A DNA stretch of 64,000 nt from Nipponacmea schrenckii (GCA_030562195.1 CM060202.1:23360317-23424316); one strand, 5' to 3'; positions 26,261 through 38,930 are shown, counted from the stretch's first letter. Program-made: numbers and translations. The notes: generated from the sequence alone by a model not told the origin.

Positions 26261-27171
26261 TTACAAGAAGATCCCTCATAAAGCCAAACTAAGTTGGCCA
26301 CATATTCACTTTGGTACAAAATCGTTCGGAAAATCGCTCTAAAGATCATTCATTAAGAAGAAGTAGTCTAGGAGATCCAGAGAATATGCACCAGTAACAC
26401 AATATTTTTTAAAATATAATCAAATACGTTAAACTTGAACCCTAATAATGAAATGTTAGTCACAGAAAAAGGCACACAATTTTTGTATTTGACAGATTTG
26501 AAAGTTAAAACTGTTGGCTATTACACTGCCTTTGATCGAGGTTATAAGTTTAGGAATATAATCCGCACCATTTGTTTGATATAATGTTCAATTTATCAAA
26601 ACTTTAATTTATTTCTAGTTCTACCATATGGTCAGTCTTAAAACAGGCTGGACTGGCGTAATTATTTCTCTTGTCCTAGGTCAGCCGTGGGTCGCGTTTC
26701 TCATGTCACTCAACTGTAATATACCTGTATTTAATCGTATGATTTAAACGTTTTTTCCGTTAATTTTTGCTTTTCGGGTCTTTGATTCAATATCAAGTGT
26801 GCTATTATTGTCACAATAAATGTAAGAAATATGATTAAAAAATTAGTATCATCGTATGATTAGGAAACAAGAATTATAATTTTTTTACACTAGAGTGTTT
26901 GCAAATTCATCATCAGCTTTTACATCTTAGCATATCGATATGATGCTATCACACCGTTCGTAATAGTTGAACAACCTTGCTCTGGTCAATGGTATTTTAT
27001 ATCATATGTTTTTCAATAGTCTGCTGTGAAAATGAAATCCCATCTTACAATAGGTCCAGTTAAACAAACCGAAATAAAGTCAAGTTGATAATCAGAAGTC
27101 ACAACATGACCAAGATCTGAAACCACTTGACCTTGATGTTTGTTAGGGGTCATGTATGTTTGACAACCGTG

Positions 27172-27250
27172 TAACGACCCCCGGGACAGATTAGGAATCG
27201 AATGATGACCCCCGTAGGAGAGAAGGGATCGTATAAAGACCCCCAAGGGA
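27172..27250. repeat. degenerate 31-bp tandem repeat around GACCCCC
   Basis: Three successive units start ACGACCCCCGGGAC, ATGACCCCCGTAGG and AAGACCCCCAAGGG, spaced about 31-33 bp. Confidence 0.5.
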
Positions 27251-27521
27251 AGGAGGATTGGGTTTTATTTCTACAATACTGAGTGATTGTAGATTAATGT
27301 CAACTGACATTAGAAATAATTACTGATTGCTTTGATTCAATGGGAACGCTTAAAACGATCTACTTTGGTTCTCTCAAGCATATATCTCTTTTCCTCGCAA
27401 ATGAGGTATTTCTCGTTTTATCTCAGAACCAACAATCAGAAACACAAAACTAAGGCGCAGATCAGTTTTGACAGATGATCATCAAACTCAGTTTTGTTTA
27501 TTGAAATCCATAATTATATTA

Positions 27522-27568
27522 GGTCTTCATTAGTCCATTAGGTGCGGAAGAGTAGGACTTAAAACCTT
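27522..27568 (+). mobile_element. SINE-like 3' fragment
   Basis: GTCCATTAGGTGCGGAAGAG then TAGGACTTAAAACC. It sits about 500 bp from the minus-strand copy at 28.0 kb. Confidence 0.5.
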
Positions 27569-28043
27569 TTTCCTTATAGGTTTAAAACAACTACACATGT
27601 AAGCACTGCGCACCAACACTTGTCAATAACATTGGGGCCCGTCTATTATTTATTGAAAGAATGGACCGAATTATAACTGTCCCATGTTTCTTCTTATTCC
27701 CACTGCCCATGGCAGAATAAAAAGATGACCACAATACAAAGGTTGATAATACAATGATAAAACGATAGCGACCAAATAACAACCTGATGGTTCACACGAC
27801 CCCTCATTGTTAACTTTTTTTTATCAACTTCTGGTGTCTTTTCTATCGGTTGAACAATCGCTCGGTTGGGTAACATACTTGACCATGACCCGATAGCAAT
27901 ATAGGAGTGGTCAGTGTCTATAATGTTCGGACAATCTGAGCATTTATGCCACTAGCTCAGAGCTGCTATCGTTACCATAAAAATTCAATCAAATCCTTTC
28001 CCCAATAAAGACCTTCCAAATTTTAGAAAGTTTTTTGTCTACT

Positions 28044-28262
28044 TGAAATGACTCAAATAGATATAATTTTACGTCCCATTTTTCTGCACCTAATGAGCTG
28101 ATGAATTCAGACAACGCGATGCAGGGTGCAGTGAGGAACATTTGCCAGGACAGCAGCATCAGCATTTGAATTTGGCGATTTCCAACTGTCACCCAGATCT
28201 TGATTAATAGTCCCATCCGAACGACAATGACGCCGTTTCCTTGTCAGCTCCTCCGACCGACA
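28044..28262 (-). mobile_element. SINE-like element, near full-length, minus strand
   Basis: Read on the minus strand: GTCGTTCGGATGGGACTATT, GGTGACAGTTGGAAATCGCC, GCACCCTGCATCGCGTTG, then CATTAGGTGCAGAAAAATGG and GACGTAAAATTA. It links the head and central regions seen separately in other copies. Confidence 0.65.
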
Positions 28263-28590
28263 TTATTGCCCAGTAAATGTTTTCGCATTGAAGTGTCATA
28301 AAATTTTGATATTTTTCTAATTCCAGTTAATTTCCAAAAGTAAAGACCTTTTTAACTAATTCAGACATTCCGTTTAGTAATGAAATTATTAATTCCGACT
28401 CGGGGGCAATAAGCTGAAATTAACAGATCAAGTCCCAAAGGCACTGGTCTGTCATTAAGGCTTCTAAATAAGATTCTGTCATGGTGATTTGTCATGAAAT
28501 GTTCAAAGTATGTCAATGTCTTGCTTGAACATGTGGCGTTTTTCGGTACTCGGTCGAATTAGGCGTACGTATTTATAGATGCTATATTAA

Positions 28591-28880
28591 AGGGACATAT
28601 CTTCAGTTTATTGTTTGGATATTGCAATGGTAATTCGTTAACTTATTAGTCTATATAGTTATCTGAGGGTATTTTACAAACACTGCACATCCTTGCTTTC
28701 AAAATCGATTTAAATATCATCAAAATAACAAACGCCAATTTCAATAATGTCTTTTCAGGTGGTCATGCGAATTTGTTATTATCATTTTGTTTTTTTGGAG
28801 AAGAACTAACCATAAGGCGTTATTTTGAAGTGTTATTGTAAAAGTTTAAGTATAACGTAAAATTACTAGAATATGTCCCT
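28591..28880. mobile_element. MITE with TTAA target duplications (piggyBac-like)
   Basis: The 290-bp element starts AGGGACATAT and ends ATATGTCCCT, a perfect 10-bp terminal inverted repeat. TTAA flanks both sides (28587-28590 and 28881-28884). TTAA duplication is the hallmark of piggyBac-type transposition. It has no coding capacity, so it is non-autonomous. It is unrelated to the other MITE-like family here. Confidence 0.8.
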
Positions 28881-30916
28881 TTAAAATTAAGAAAATGTAA
28901 TTAACAACTTTGTTCCCCGGGGGTACGGGGCTGCAATTAGACATAGTCTAAATAAATGTTTATTCAAATTTGACTGAATGCTAATGACAGGCTATTGTTA
29001 ATACAATCATCAACAGGTTCGATTGCATGGTGCCAAGGGACTTTCGATTAGAAGTTAGCCTACTTGGATGGAACACATTTGGAACGGATTGCAAGTGTCC
29101 CATATGCCAAATTGGATTGTTGTTTCTGTTTTTTTTTCTTATCCCGGTTGAATATATTTCCATATTTGAAAAATCATATGTACCTTGAACCCGATTGCAT
29201 TGGCTGCATTTGTTCAGAAGTTTTCATTGTTAGTTTTCAAATATTTAATTCAATCTGATTATAATACAGTATGTTTTATACTCGCAATTACTACGTCCGA
29301 ACCTTCACTTCAAAAATTTAAAGCGAATGTGATCAGATGAAGAATGCATAATTCCATGCTATAATACAATATCTGTTTATGTTAAAGCAACAACCAAAGA
29401 AGAAATCCTTCCCCTTTTCTGCTAAATATGTATATCTAGAATTCCACTGACAAGGCGAAAATATATTTATTCAACACACGAAGATCAATTATCTCAGTTA
29501 TCCAAATGCTGGACATCTTAAAGCAAAGTGTGCCATTCTTGTTCAGATAGTTTCGTTAGATAAATGATTGCTATTTGGTTGAAACGGTAAAGACAATACA
29601 CTTGCAAAACTCTAATTTTTCTAGGAGAATCTTTGAGCAGATGAAGATATTTAAATCCTGTCACATCTTAATAAAAGGCCATTGTTAATACAATTAATTA
29701 ACAAAATGGTGGTGATTTTATCTTTATGTGTAGCTGGGAGTATCAAGGGAATCATCTCCAGATTGGTCAGGAAGATTAGAGGACTATGGACAGTCATTTA
29801 GTCTTGTTTTGATTGAAATGTCCGATTCGATTCATTATTAAAGTCAGTATTGGCTGGACTAAAGAGTTTCTTTAATGGTCAACCATCTGGTCCAAGTAAG
29901 GACCTATGGGCAAGAACTCATTGGAGCATCGGCGACGGTCTTATGGTTTTGTAATGGCAATATTACAATCAAATGTCCAAGTTTCTACGGAATTTTTATG
30001 CCATAAAAAAGGGAATATAATTTATATCAGCATAAACGCTCAAGATCCCTTAACGTTGTCAACTGTAACATAGCGCAGTCAATGTTAAAAGCATTGCAGA
30101 AAAACTTTAAGTTCGAATACAGACAAGAAAAATATTTCATGACTTTTAGATGAAATGCTTTCAAATTTCTTGAAGCTTACAGACAAGTTGGATATATCTG
30201 GCTGAAGAATATCAACCCAAGAAACATACCGTATGTACACTATTCAATGCCAATAACTCCATATTGAACGAGCTTTTAACTTTTAACAATACTTGTTAAT
30301 GGTATTGAGCCATAATGGACATTTATTGTTATAGACCCCCAGAGACAAAGGACTGTCAATTAGAGATTGAATACTGACCGTTAGGGACACTGGACAAGTC
30401 AATGTGGACAATGGATATGTGTTCCGGCCATTTTGGTCAATGTAAAGCCATATACAACCTGGTTTTAAGTATGTGTATGAAAAAATTACAATAAAATGCC
30501 GACACGATACGGACAATGATTTTGTTCGATATGTATTTGGCACATTGTTTGCACTACTTGAAGGTTTCGAAAAATTGTATAATCATAGAAAGCTTCTGGT
30601 AACAGAAACTGTGCCTATTTGCCAGCAGCCGAGTGGCTGTTGAAGGTTTAAAATTCTCATCCTCATCAGAATCCATGTTGTAATATCTGTAACTGAAATT
30701 AGATTTTCAAGGACAATTTTGTCCTGAATTTGTCAACTTCTAGTACATAGAGATGATAAAAAATCTCGGGCACAGGCAACAATTACAATTTGTATACCTT
30801 TGCTTTCTAGTGTGGTGCAAATCCAGGATTGAAAACTACACATATTAATCTATCGTGACAACGGTTCTTTTCAGGCCATGCATGTCCTGTGCTGGTCAGC
30901 TTCTGATAATTTTTCA

Positions 30917-30937
30917 ATCAATCAATCAATACAGGAT
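30917..30937. repeat. short TCAA microsatellite
   Basis: About five TCAA units in a row. Confidence 0.7.
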
Positions 30938-31201
30938 CTCAGAAAACAATTATACACTTATAAGTTGTAAATCACGTCTGCCGAGCAGAAATTGGCGGTA
31001 AAATGTCCATTAATGACATCATGACGACACTTGACATGTGTAACCAGTGACGTATAACAAGATATGTTGTATTGTTATAGTGTGGACAGTTTGTCCAGTT
31101 GGGCTATATTCGTTCAATCATTTTTGACATATATCGGTTTTCAGTGAAAGTAACAATTAAATAAAGAAGCACAACTATTGGCCTACTCGTGATAACACTG
31201 C

Positions 31202-31314
31202 CTGTATGATCATGTGAAACGTTGAGTTAATAAATGTTAGAAATAGTATATCCACATATCTTGTGATTCTTTACAACATGTCTGTATGATCATGTGAAAT
31301 ATTGAGTTAATAAA
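31202..31314. repeat. two direct copies of a 35-bp segment
   Basis: CTGTATGATCATGTGAAA through GAGTTAATAAATGT occurs twice about 77 bp apart with few changes. Confidence 0.8.
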
Positions 31315-32587
31315 TGTAACGATTCTTTAATTCATATTTAATAGTATAATACTTCTGAATCCGAACGAATTACGAACAACGAAGAACCCCTTAAAACCTT
31401 AAGCTAGAATCAAGTTTTTACAAAACAAGGCCATACCCAACATTACCGGGACAGGTATAAGGGTGCAAATCTGTATCATTAATGTTATCAGCCCCCACAT
31501 GTCTGAGCCTGTTCAAAATGACCAAAAGACACTCCCTTTTTAACAAAACCAAACGTAAATATAGTACAACAATCCTATTTAGTTAACTAAATTAATGTTT
31601 TATTTGCCAAAAACCCATCCTTTATCTCGAGTTAGTTCATTAAATCTGACTACCTAGATAGAAGACATTTATTATTGACCAATCTGGTAGAACAAGATAG
31701 ATTTTACTTGCTACTGTTCATTTTGATTTATTTGTAAAAATCAGACAATACATGTACTGTATTCATTAGACATAGAAACTATAAGTCAAACACTAATATG
31801 AAAGAAACCATCAATTTAGTGCCAAAAGGGGAAAGAAGAAATATATTTTAGTATCTTTTAGTAAGCACCGACGAAACCTTATCTCATAAAGAGATATGGC
31901 GTCCGATAAATTGGTTTTCAGATGCCTTGCTGTGGTGATTCGATTGTTTTTTGTTTGATGTTTAGTCACCATTATTTTGCGGTTGTAGAAATTTTTGTAC
32001 AATGAGAGTGTAACGGAACATCTGAGTAAAGTTGAATGTTTACAGGTATATTAAGCTTACCATTATTAGACACTTATTGTTGATGTCGGCATTTTAATTC
32101 TGTTTTATTGGGGAATAAAAAAAACCGCCTGATCAACAATATGAACTCGTCAGTTGAACAAGCTCTTTATCGTGCTTGAAAAAAACCCAATAAAATGTAA
32201 CATCCAAAGAAAAGACGTCCCCTCCGACATACCTATCAAAGACACGTCCCATAACCCAATTATTTTCAATTGCCATAATTTCAACACATATTTACCTAGT
32301 TGACAAGAGGGGCGGGGACCATTGCCCGGGGGCAGGTAAAGTGACAGGTAGCCTAATTTTATTACATGATAAATAAAGATTTTACACGTGTCACATTTAA
32401 CTCGATACCTGTTCAGAATATATTTTCACTCTTACTCCAATTAGGTGCAATTAAAAAAGGCACAATTCTTGCTCAATTTCCGATGTACTCGTTTAATGCA
32501 TATTACAAGCTTAACCGCGGACTATTTTTTTTTTGCTGATTGCAAAACGACCATATGACCATTATAGTAATACATCTTTCATCATAT

Positions 32588-32634
32588 GCACAAGAGTAGG
32601 TTGTAAAACTCATTCATTTCATTTCATTTCTTTC
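32588..32634 (+). mobile_element. SINE-like 3' fragment
   Basis: AAGAGTAGGTTGTAAAACTC followed by a clear ATTTC tail of several units. Confidence 0.5.
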
Positions 32635-33012
32635 ATCATAGCTCTCAAATTATAAAAATCAGAATCCGAATTTTCCAAATGTCCTATTCATAAATGATGA
32701 AACGGTAACCTATATTGGTAAAATATATTTTCAGAATAGATATTATAAAAACAAGCCCGTTGTTAATCCGGTAGAAGGTGTCACTACATTATGCGCTTGT
32801 AAAAAATGAAATTGAGTGATCACATGTCTTTCAACGACACGTGGAAATATTTCATCTTTTCACATACTTTATCACTACGAAAAGTCACCTTTCCACACTT
32901 TTCTTTCTATGGTATTTAAGGCTGATACAGCAGTATTTGAAATCTGAAATCTGTTGGTTACGGTATCGTAAGAACTGAATGGCAACTGACTGATACACTC
33001 GTAATCATACCA

Positions 33013-33205
33013 GTCAATACACAGAATTAGATATAATATAAACAACCACACGATATATGGAAATAACGGGCAACGTTTCAATAAGTATTCTCTTATCGTC
33101 TTCAGGCCAATTTTGGCCAATTTATACTTATTGAAACGTCGCCTGTTATGTTTTATTAAAGTAATCGTTATATCTATATATCGTGTGATTGTTTATATCA
33201 TATCC
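33013..33205. repeat. foldback element (long imperfect inverted repeat)
   Basis: The left arm, with ACCACACGATATATGGAAAT and CAACGTTTCAATAAGTAT, pairs with the right arm, with ATACTTATTGAAACGTCGCC and TATATATCGTGTGATTGTTT, around a centre at about 33100. The right arm holds a small extra insertion. The direct repeat ACACAGAATTAG occurs at 33019-33030 and 33231-33242. Confidence 0.75.
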
Positions 33206-34502
33206 GGTTACTAAATGCCATTCACAGATCACACAGAATTAGCATTAACAAAGTTTCCAAAGCTAGTCACATATAACCAGGCCCCTGTTTGTCAAGAATC
33301 TTTGAACGTAAAAATCCAATTTAAAATTCAACTTTTATTTTTTGAGAGGGATCACAATTCATTTTGCAAAAAAAAATGATGAAAAGTATTACAGGTAATT
33401 CCTTGTGATTCGACAGGTTTTTGACTGAGGCTAAATCAAGGCCAAAAAATTTTTTGCCGAATTTTGCCGAAAAAAATAGTCCAAGAATATATTATTCTAA
33501 TTTTACTTTATAACAGATATAAATGAAGTTCTATTTCATTTTGAAATTTCCAATTTTTAAATAAATCACGATTCCCGATTATCAGGACGGATATCTCAAC
33601 CATAGATATATTGATACTTGATAAGAATTATACGTAAGATGATCATCCAGTCGTAATCAGTCTGTCCATCATTTGCCTCGGGCTCTAAACCTGTTCTCGC
33701 TCTCGCTTACTTTTTATTTTCGGTTAGACATAAATCATCTGTTGCGAACAGGCAAGATTATCAAGACGGATATCTTACAAAACGAGATGAACTTGATGAT
33801 AATTCTATTGTAATACGAACATCCAGTATTAATCTGTGGATCCATCTCTGTTGGAGGATTAGGACATGACGCGAAAGAAAGAAAAGTTGTTATCTTAAAC
33901 GGGTATCTAACTTTAAGATTAAAACGTTTCAAATTAAGGGCAGAGTTTGATTTTATCGGAATTCAAAGTGCGAGAAAACATTTGGTGATGTTTGGTTTGT
34001 GTTATGAATATATGCTTGATAAATTTTATATCGTTTAAGTTCAAGAATTGGCTTTCACTCGAGGTTTTACAGTATTTTCTGGTGCACTATATTTCTTGCT
34101 TCCATATTGAAAACAGAATATTTGATTGTAAAATATTCCCATCAGCATAATTATAATTATGTTTTTATAACCCAGACGTCATTTCCGGTTTTGACGATCA
34201 CAATTGTCTGGAAGCATGGAATGGCGTAGTGCAAAAGAGACAATTGTCGTCATGCAGATAAGACGATTTTAAACTCCACAAATCGAAAAACAGAGATAAC
34301 CGTTAAAAGAGTTGAACAAGGTTTGTAATATCTCGCCATTCAGCAGCCTAGTCTGATATAAATATATGTGGTTAAACATATCCAGGTTAAGCTGAAATTA
34401 GAATAATGGCGAGTATGTGTCAAGCTGAATAAATATTGTCGGTATAGAAACAAAAACAGGAATTTCTTTTCTTGAACTCATCTCGATTCCTGATAATTAT
34501 GT

Positions 34503-34870
34503 TTATATTCTACAGATTGCCTGATCTTTATTTCCATATTGTCCAGTTGGTAACATGTGGGGGTATCGAGCGGGGCTGGGGTAATGAAACGTTTTCTGAA
34601 GACATTTGCTTAGTCTTTTCATCGCTTCTTTAATACCATTTGTGTCCTTCGGAAAAACTTCGAGCTGAGATGGGGTGCGAGTAAGGTGTTTCAGATGCCA
34701 TATTTGAGAAACATAGCTACGTTTCATGATTTTATCGTCTGTTGAAATTTTATTCACTCTAGATATCGGGCATTCTCTGGTGGCCTTGGTTTTAAATGAC
34801 TCATAAGGTTTGGCATGTAGGACGAAATCATCTACCATGCATAATGATCCCGAAAAAATGCTGATATTGC
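34503..34870 (-). CDS. candidate terminal exon of an unrecognised minus-strand gene
   Basis: The exon opens at a good acceptor (TTCCTTGCAG) and stays open for 121 codons to TAA. It starts NISIFSGSLCMVDDFV, has a basic middle and ends YPHMLPTGQYGNKDQAICRI. Base composition is richer in G+C than the flanks. Its two leading bases complete a Gly codon with the phase-1 donor of the block at 35202-35345, so the frame continues across the intron. No domain is recognised. Chance frames of this size do occur here, so the call rests on splice and phase agreement. Confidence 0.38.
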
Positions 34871-35201
34871 CTGCAAGGAATTTAACAATCTAATTTTTAA
34901 AATGATATGCAGTAATTTATTGTCGGTACATCTGAGATAATTGTAAGAAAGGATAAAAAACTTCAAATTCTGATCAGTACATCACAGATGATGTTCGTGA
35001 AATTTAGAATAATCTCTGGTAATCTGGATTTGACCTTTTTCTAAAATTTCCACGAAGAGTCCGTCAACACCCATATCAAAGGGCTGAAATTACCTATCGT
35101 GAGTACAGGAGCCTGAAATACCAACCAAGGCATCAAAGACCGGGTCTAAAAGTCTGAAATTCCATCTACAGTAAATGAAATGGGACATGTCAACACCTTA
35201 C

Positions 35202-35345
35202 CGGCTACTTCAAGTTTAAATAAATAATCACGTGATGACAGGTAGCGCCATCTGGTGTGAGATACGTCTGCTGGTATTTCATTCAGATTCTCGCCTGCCT
35301 TGATTGTCTGGATGTACGATACCGGATATATAGGTCGAAAATCTC
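35202..35345 (-). CDS. candidate internal exon of the same gene, phase 1-1
   Basis: This 144-bp block is bounded by a strong donor (GTAGCCG/GTAAGG) and an acceptor region TTGTAGTGAG; the first TAG acceptor would break the frame, and GTGAG or the next AG keeps it. It reads DFRPIYPVSYIQTIKAGENL, then NEIPADVSHTRWRYLSSRDY, with varied third codon positions, which looks coding. In-frame stops lie just upstream of the acceptor. Phase 1 matches both neighbouring blocks. The product is not recognised. Confidence 0.4.
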
Positions 35346-35768
35346 CTCACTACAAGACACAAAACAGAGATGTTGAGATAATTGTGAAACCAATACTATT
35401 GTGAAGTTTAAATATATTTGTTGATTAGTTATATGTGTAGCTTAGAAATATCCCAAAGCTACACAAAAAGGACGGTCGTAGCTAGAACATGTGAAACTGA
35501 AATTGCAAAGTTATGAAGGTTTCAATGTTATATTTGGAGAAAGGATTAAACATCATGAACCCTCCTTTCCACCTACGCCCTAAAAACCTTAAATCTGACG
35601 AATTCAGATATAGTATACTCTGATGGTGAACTCAAATGTCGGTTTACTCAGATTACACTGTACTGACTCCATTAAATCTAATCTGATTTCTGCAAAACTA
35701 AATTTTTCTGTAGAAATAAAAGTAAGTTAAAACGTTAATATCAAGAAGATTTTCGTTGAAAAAATCAC

Positions 35769-35906
35769 CCTTTTCTCGAAGCTGACGAGTTCTGTTTATA
35801 AGATTATTGAGAGATTTTCTCAGTTGGTGTTCAATAATAGTTACAGTAGATGGTAAAATCATTAAAACATCATCTCCTTGACGATTGTTTTCAACACTTA
35901 GTATTT
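35769..35906 (-). CDS. candidate internal exon of the same gene, phase 1-1
   Basis: This 138-bp block opens at TTTTGTGTCAG and closes at AAAAGG/GTGATT, a weak donor. It reads ILSVENNRQGDDVLMILPS, then TVTIIEHQLRKSLNNLINRT. A TGA lies just before the acceptor in this frame. Its phase-1 end joins the 35202-35345 block as REKGDFRP. The weak donor keeps confidence low. Confidence 0.32.
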
Positions 35907-36310
35907 CTGACACAAAACATTTTCATTATTTTCTATTGTTAAACATTAAATATTATTATTTGTAGAATGGGAAGTGTGTGGTTTTCTGCAAATACGTATC
36001 ATTGTCACCCCTGAGCCAGAAACAGCTACCCAGGACTGGAGAAGTACCTTTCTCGTGTATTATTTTAACTTATCTAGACCCTTGCCGATCAACGCTCAAA
36101 AAAATAGTTATTATAATAATATGGGGATTTATAAAACGCTAGTATCCGCACCACAGAGGGACATGCTCAAATCCGTTTGTATACATCATATCATGAGAGA
36201 TAATCCGTTTGTCCAGAATTGCTCACATGTCTAATAGAACGAGCACCAAAATGAAAACCGCACATATTTTTGATTGTGAGACTTTAATTTCGAATTCTCT
36301 TTACTGTACC

Positions 36311-36311
36311 C

Positions 36312-36350
<39 letters not shown>

Positions 36351-36351
36351 C

Positions 36352-36390
<39 letters not shown>

Positions 36391-36391
36391 C
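36311..36391. repeat. CCCTCA hexamer array (TGAGGG on the minus strand)
   Basis: About twelve CCCTCA units form two blocks separated by an interrupted CCCA. The hexamer differs by one base from the animal telomere repeat (CCCTAA/TTAGGG). Confidence 0.95.
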
Positions 36392-37848
36392 ATCCAGAAA
36401 CTGATTCGACAAACGTTTCCACATTCTTTTTTCTCTTAGAGTAACTATGACAGCTGATGTCTCAATTCCCCAGTTTTATTTTTATTTTGTTGAGGTCTAA
36501 CGAGGATTGTTATGATAACAGGTTCAAATAAAACAGTTTCTGAATTATTTTACCATCCCGTATTTTACATCAAGCTGCCTTCTTCTAAACCGATTAAACC
36601 GATTATTTGGGAATTAGCCATTTTAATGTGCACTGTTGTTCATTTAAAAGTGATTGTATCTTTGAAAATCTTTGTTTGAAATGTCATAGATCCTTTAAAT
36701 AAATTCTGTGATGTTATCATGATTTCACATTTCTGTTGTAGAAATTTAAAGTCTTAATATACTACATGTAGTTACTTACTAAGAAGAGCACCAAACTCCT
36801 TGGAGACCAGATCCAAGGATTATTTACTAAGTAACCTTATAAAAAACCTATCATAGGGTCCATTTCATATTTTCTAATCTGAACAGTTTAAATCTTCGAG
36901 ATAAGCATTTCGTTTACTGCTTTTACACTGCGTTGGTTTCATTGAACAAAGTTGCATCTCAAGGGGGTATGATACAAGGTAAATATTTAAGCCCGTATTT
37001 CTTCATAACATGTACCATTGAATATTAACCATTCCTCGTTTCTAGATGTATTGATTGACTAAATATTTGATATTTTCATTAAATTTCAACAATTTTATAA
37101 TAATAATTACTAAGGTATTGGACATACCTTTCCTTGTTGGAACTTGAACAAGAAAGGCAATTAGGACTTTCATTAGAATGCTTTTATTCTCTCTAAAATA
37201 TAATGATTTTCAAGCATATGTTAATATTTTGTAAGGCATTGGAGATATTTCCGTTCTGAAGTGACACCGCCGGCTAATATCCTCAGATAACTATCGCTCT
37301 CCATTACCAGTCTTATCAACCCACATTTCAACTGATAGTTTGTTATTCTTACCCCCGAGTGGTGAAATATTAATATCCAATAATAAGAAATTTATTTTTA
37401 TTTTCCAACAACATATTTATGAGAAATCTGAAGACTGTATATTTTCATTCCTATTTAACCAGAAAATGATTCCAAAATAAACGTTGATTGTACCACGAGT
37501 ACATCCGACCTCCCGGCTTCTCAACACATGGTTTTGACTTTGGTCTTACAATAACATGAATTTCGAATGTATTTGTTTTGGTTGCGTAGAACAGTAGACT
37601 CTAAACAGTCGGGGTTTGTTTGAAGGCGAGAACTGGAGCAAACTGTCACGTCTACAAACTGTGTCAAGACTCTGGCACTGAGGGAACAAAAGTTCTTGAA
37701 ACGACACTGAGAAACATTTGAGCTAGGGGAGAATAATCTTACAGGTTCCATTGAACTTTGATATTATAAAGCACATAAACTGAAGAAAGAAACAATGTTT
37801 TTTGAAAAGTGTGTTTTGTCACGTTTGTGACTTGATTTCTTTTGTTAC

Positions 37849-37932
37849 CTTCTATTGCTTTGTAGTATAATTCATACAATAAATTATCACTATTATTATG
37901 TAGACTATAGAACCTGCTAATAACTGTTTCAA
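37849..37932 (-). CDS. possible upstream exon of the same gene, phase 1-1
   Basis: This 84-bp block lies between TGTTGTTTGTAG and ATAGAAG/GTAACA. It reads ETVISRFYSLHNNSDNLLYE and is phase 1 at both ends, so it joins the block at 35906 as AIEEILSV. It is short and A+T-rich, so chance is a serious alternative. Confidence 0.22.
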
Positions 37933-38295
37933 CTACAAACAACAGGGGTATCTTCTTTAACATTAAATTTACGACATGTTTCATAAATCTAGAAAAAACA
38001 AAAAAACAAATAGGCAATGGAGGCAATGTTTTAAAATCACTTATTCTATAAGAAAAATCAAATATTAATAAAGATGTCTAAATCGATATGCCAGAGATAA
38101 GTGAGGGTATCGCAGTACATTTGGCACCGTGATAAAGAAAATGATGCAGTGTCTGGGTCGCGACACATTTTGGCGCAATCATGAGATAATCTGTTGCTTC
38201 TGGTAATCTGGAATCACTTCCAGGATTCTAAAAGACCTGACGAAGTTTAAAAACAAGATAGTTACACCAAAATCAACAGTTTATGATAATATTAC

Positions 38296-38427
38296 CATTC
38301 TTTACATTTTCCTCAATTAATCCCAGATTTTCACATGTTTTTTTTACATTTTTCCTGAATTTTGATATCTGATGTGTAAATCCCGGTGGAACGGTAACAG
38401 CTTCTTTACACGTGGTATTATAATAAA
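38296..38427 (-). CDS. possible further upstream exon, phase 1-1
   Basis: This 132-bp block has donor AAGAATG/GTAATA and acceptor GATAACCAG, which has a poor pyrimidine tract. It reads TTCKEAVTVPPGFTHQISKF and has two Cys. A block at 38580-38695 (reads MKLWHRIVYQNKQGFNCPVE) ends in phase 1 and would join it. How these would connect to 37849-37932 is unclear: the intervening sequence at 38060-38240 is open in two overlapping frames. Confidence 0.22.
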
Positions 38428-38930
38428 CTGGTTATCATTTACATGAAACGCCGTTCTTGACATTCAGTTGGTATTCTTGTAGTTAAGGAAAGTTAATATA
38501 TGCCAGCTCTTGAACAGCGACAGCAACGACCACGACTTCCATGTCTCCAAATTTAAGACTCATCAATCCAGGGTACCACCTTTGCGTATATTTGTCATCC
38601 AGGCCGTATCATACGAACTATTTTCAACTGGACAATTAAAACCTTGCTTATTCTGGTATACGATTCTATGCCACAATTTCATTATTCTAATACCACTGTT
38701 TGAATATACCAATAGGCTAAAAGTATATATGTCCAATTAAAATATAAAAGGATTTTCTTTATTATTTGAAGATAGAAAAAAATGTTTTCCACTTTGTTAA
38801 CGTTGTTTTTGTGTGATTTTTGTTTTGGTTAGCTTTGATATTTAATAGGACAGAAATAATGTGATCACAAACTACTGAAGTGTTTCTGAGAAATGCATTT
38901 AGCCGTAACTTTGGACGATAGGAGTCTGTT

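Larger units (their letters stand above)
19941..27171. other. long non-coding stretch
   Basis: Apart from SINE fragments at 23.2 kb, a poly-C tract at 24.0 kb and an ATT microsatellite at 26.2 kb, nothing is supported. The frame at 22652-23044 (130 codons, minus) lacks any domain or Kozak context. Confidence 0.45.
28885..33012. other. mostly featureless
   Basis: The short direct repeat at 31.2 kb and SINE fragment at 32.6 kb are listed. Otherwise only short frames. Confidence 0.45.

Noticed and set aside
27989..28216. 75-codon minus-strand frame reading MLLSWQMFLTAPC
   Set aside because: It is the SINE-like element read as protein.
36893..37000. Possible linking exon on the minus strand near 36.9 kb
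   Set aside because: Joining it to the 35.9-kb block creates an in-frame stop.
37540..37697. Exon-like block reading SFQELLFPQCQSLDTVCRRD on the minus strand
   Set aside because: Bounded by TTTCTCAG and TTATT/GTAAGA, but its phase-2 end cannot join the next block (35769-35906) and another frame is equally open.
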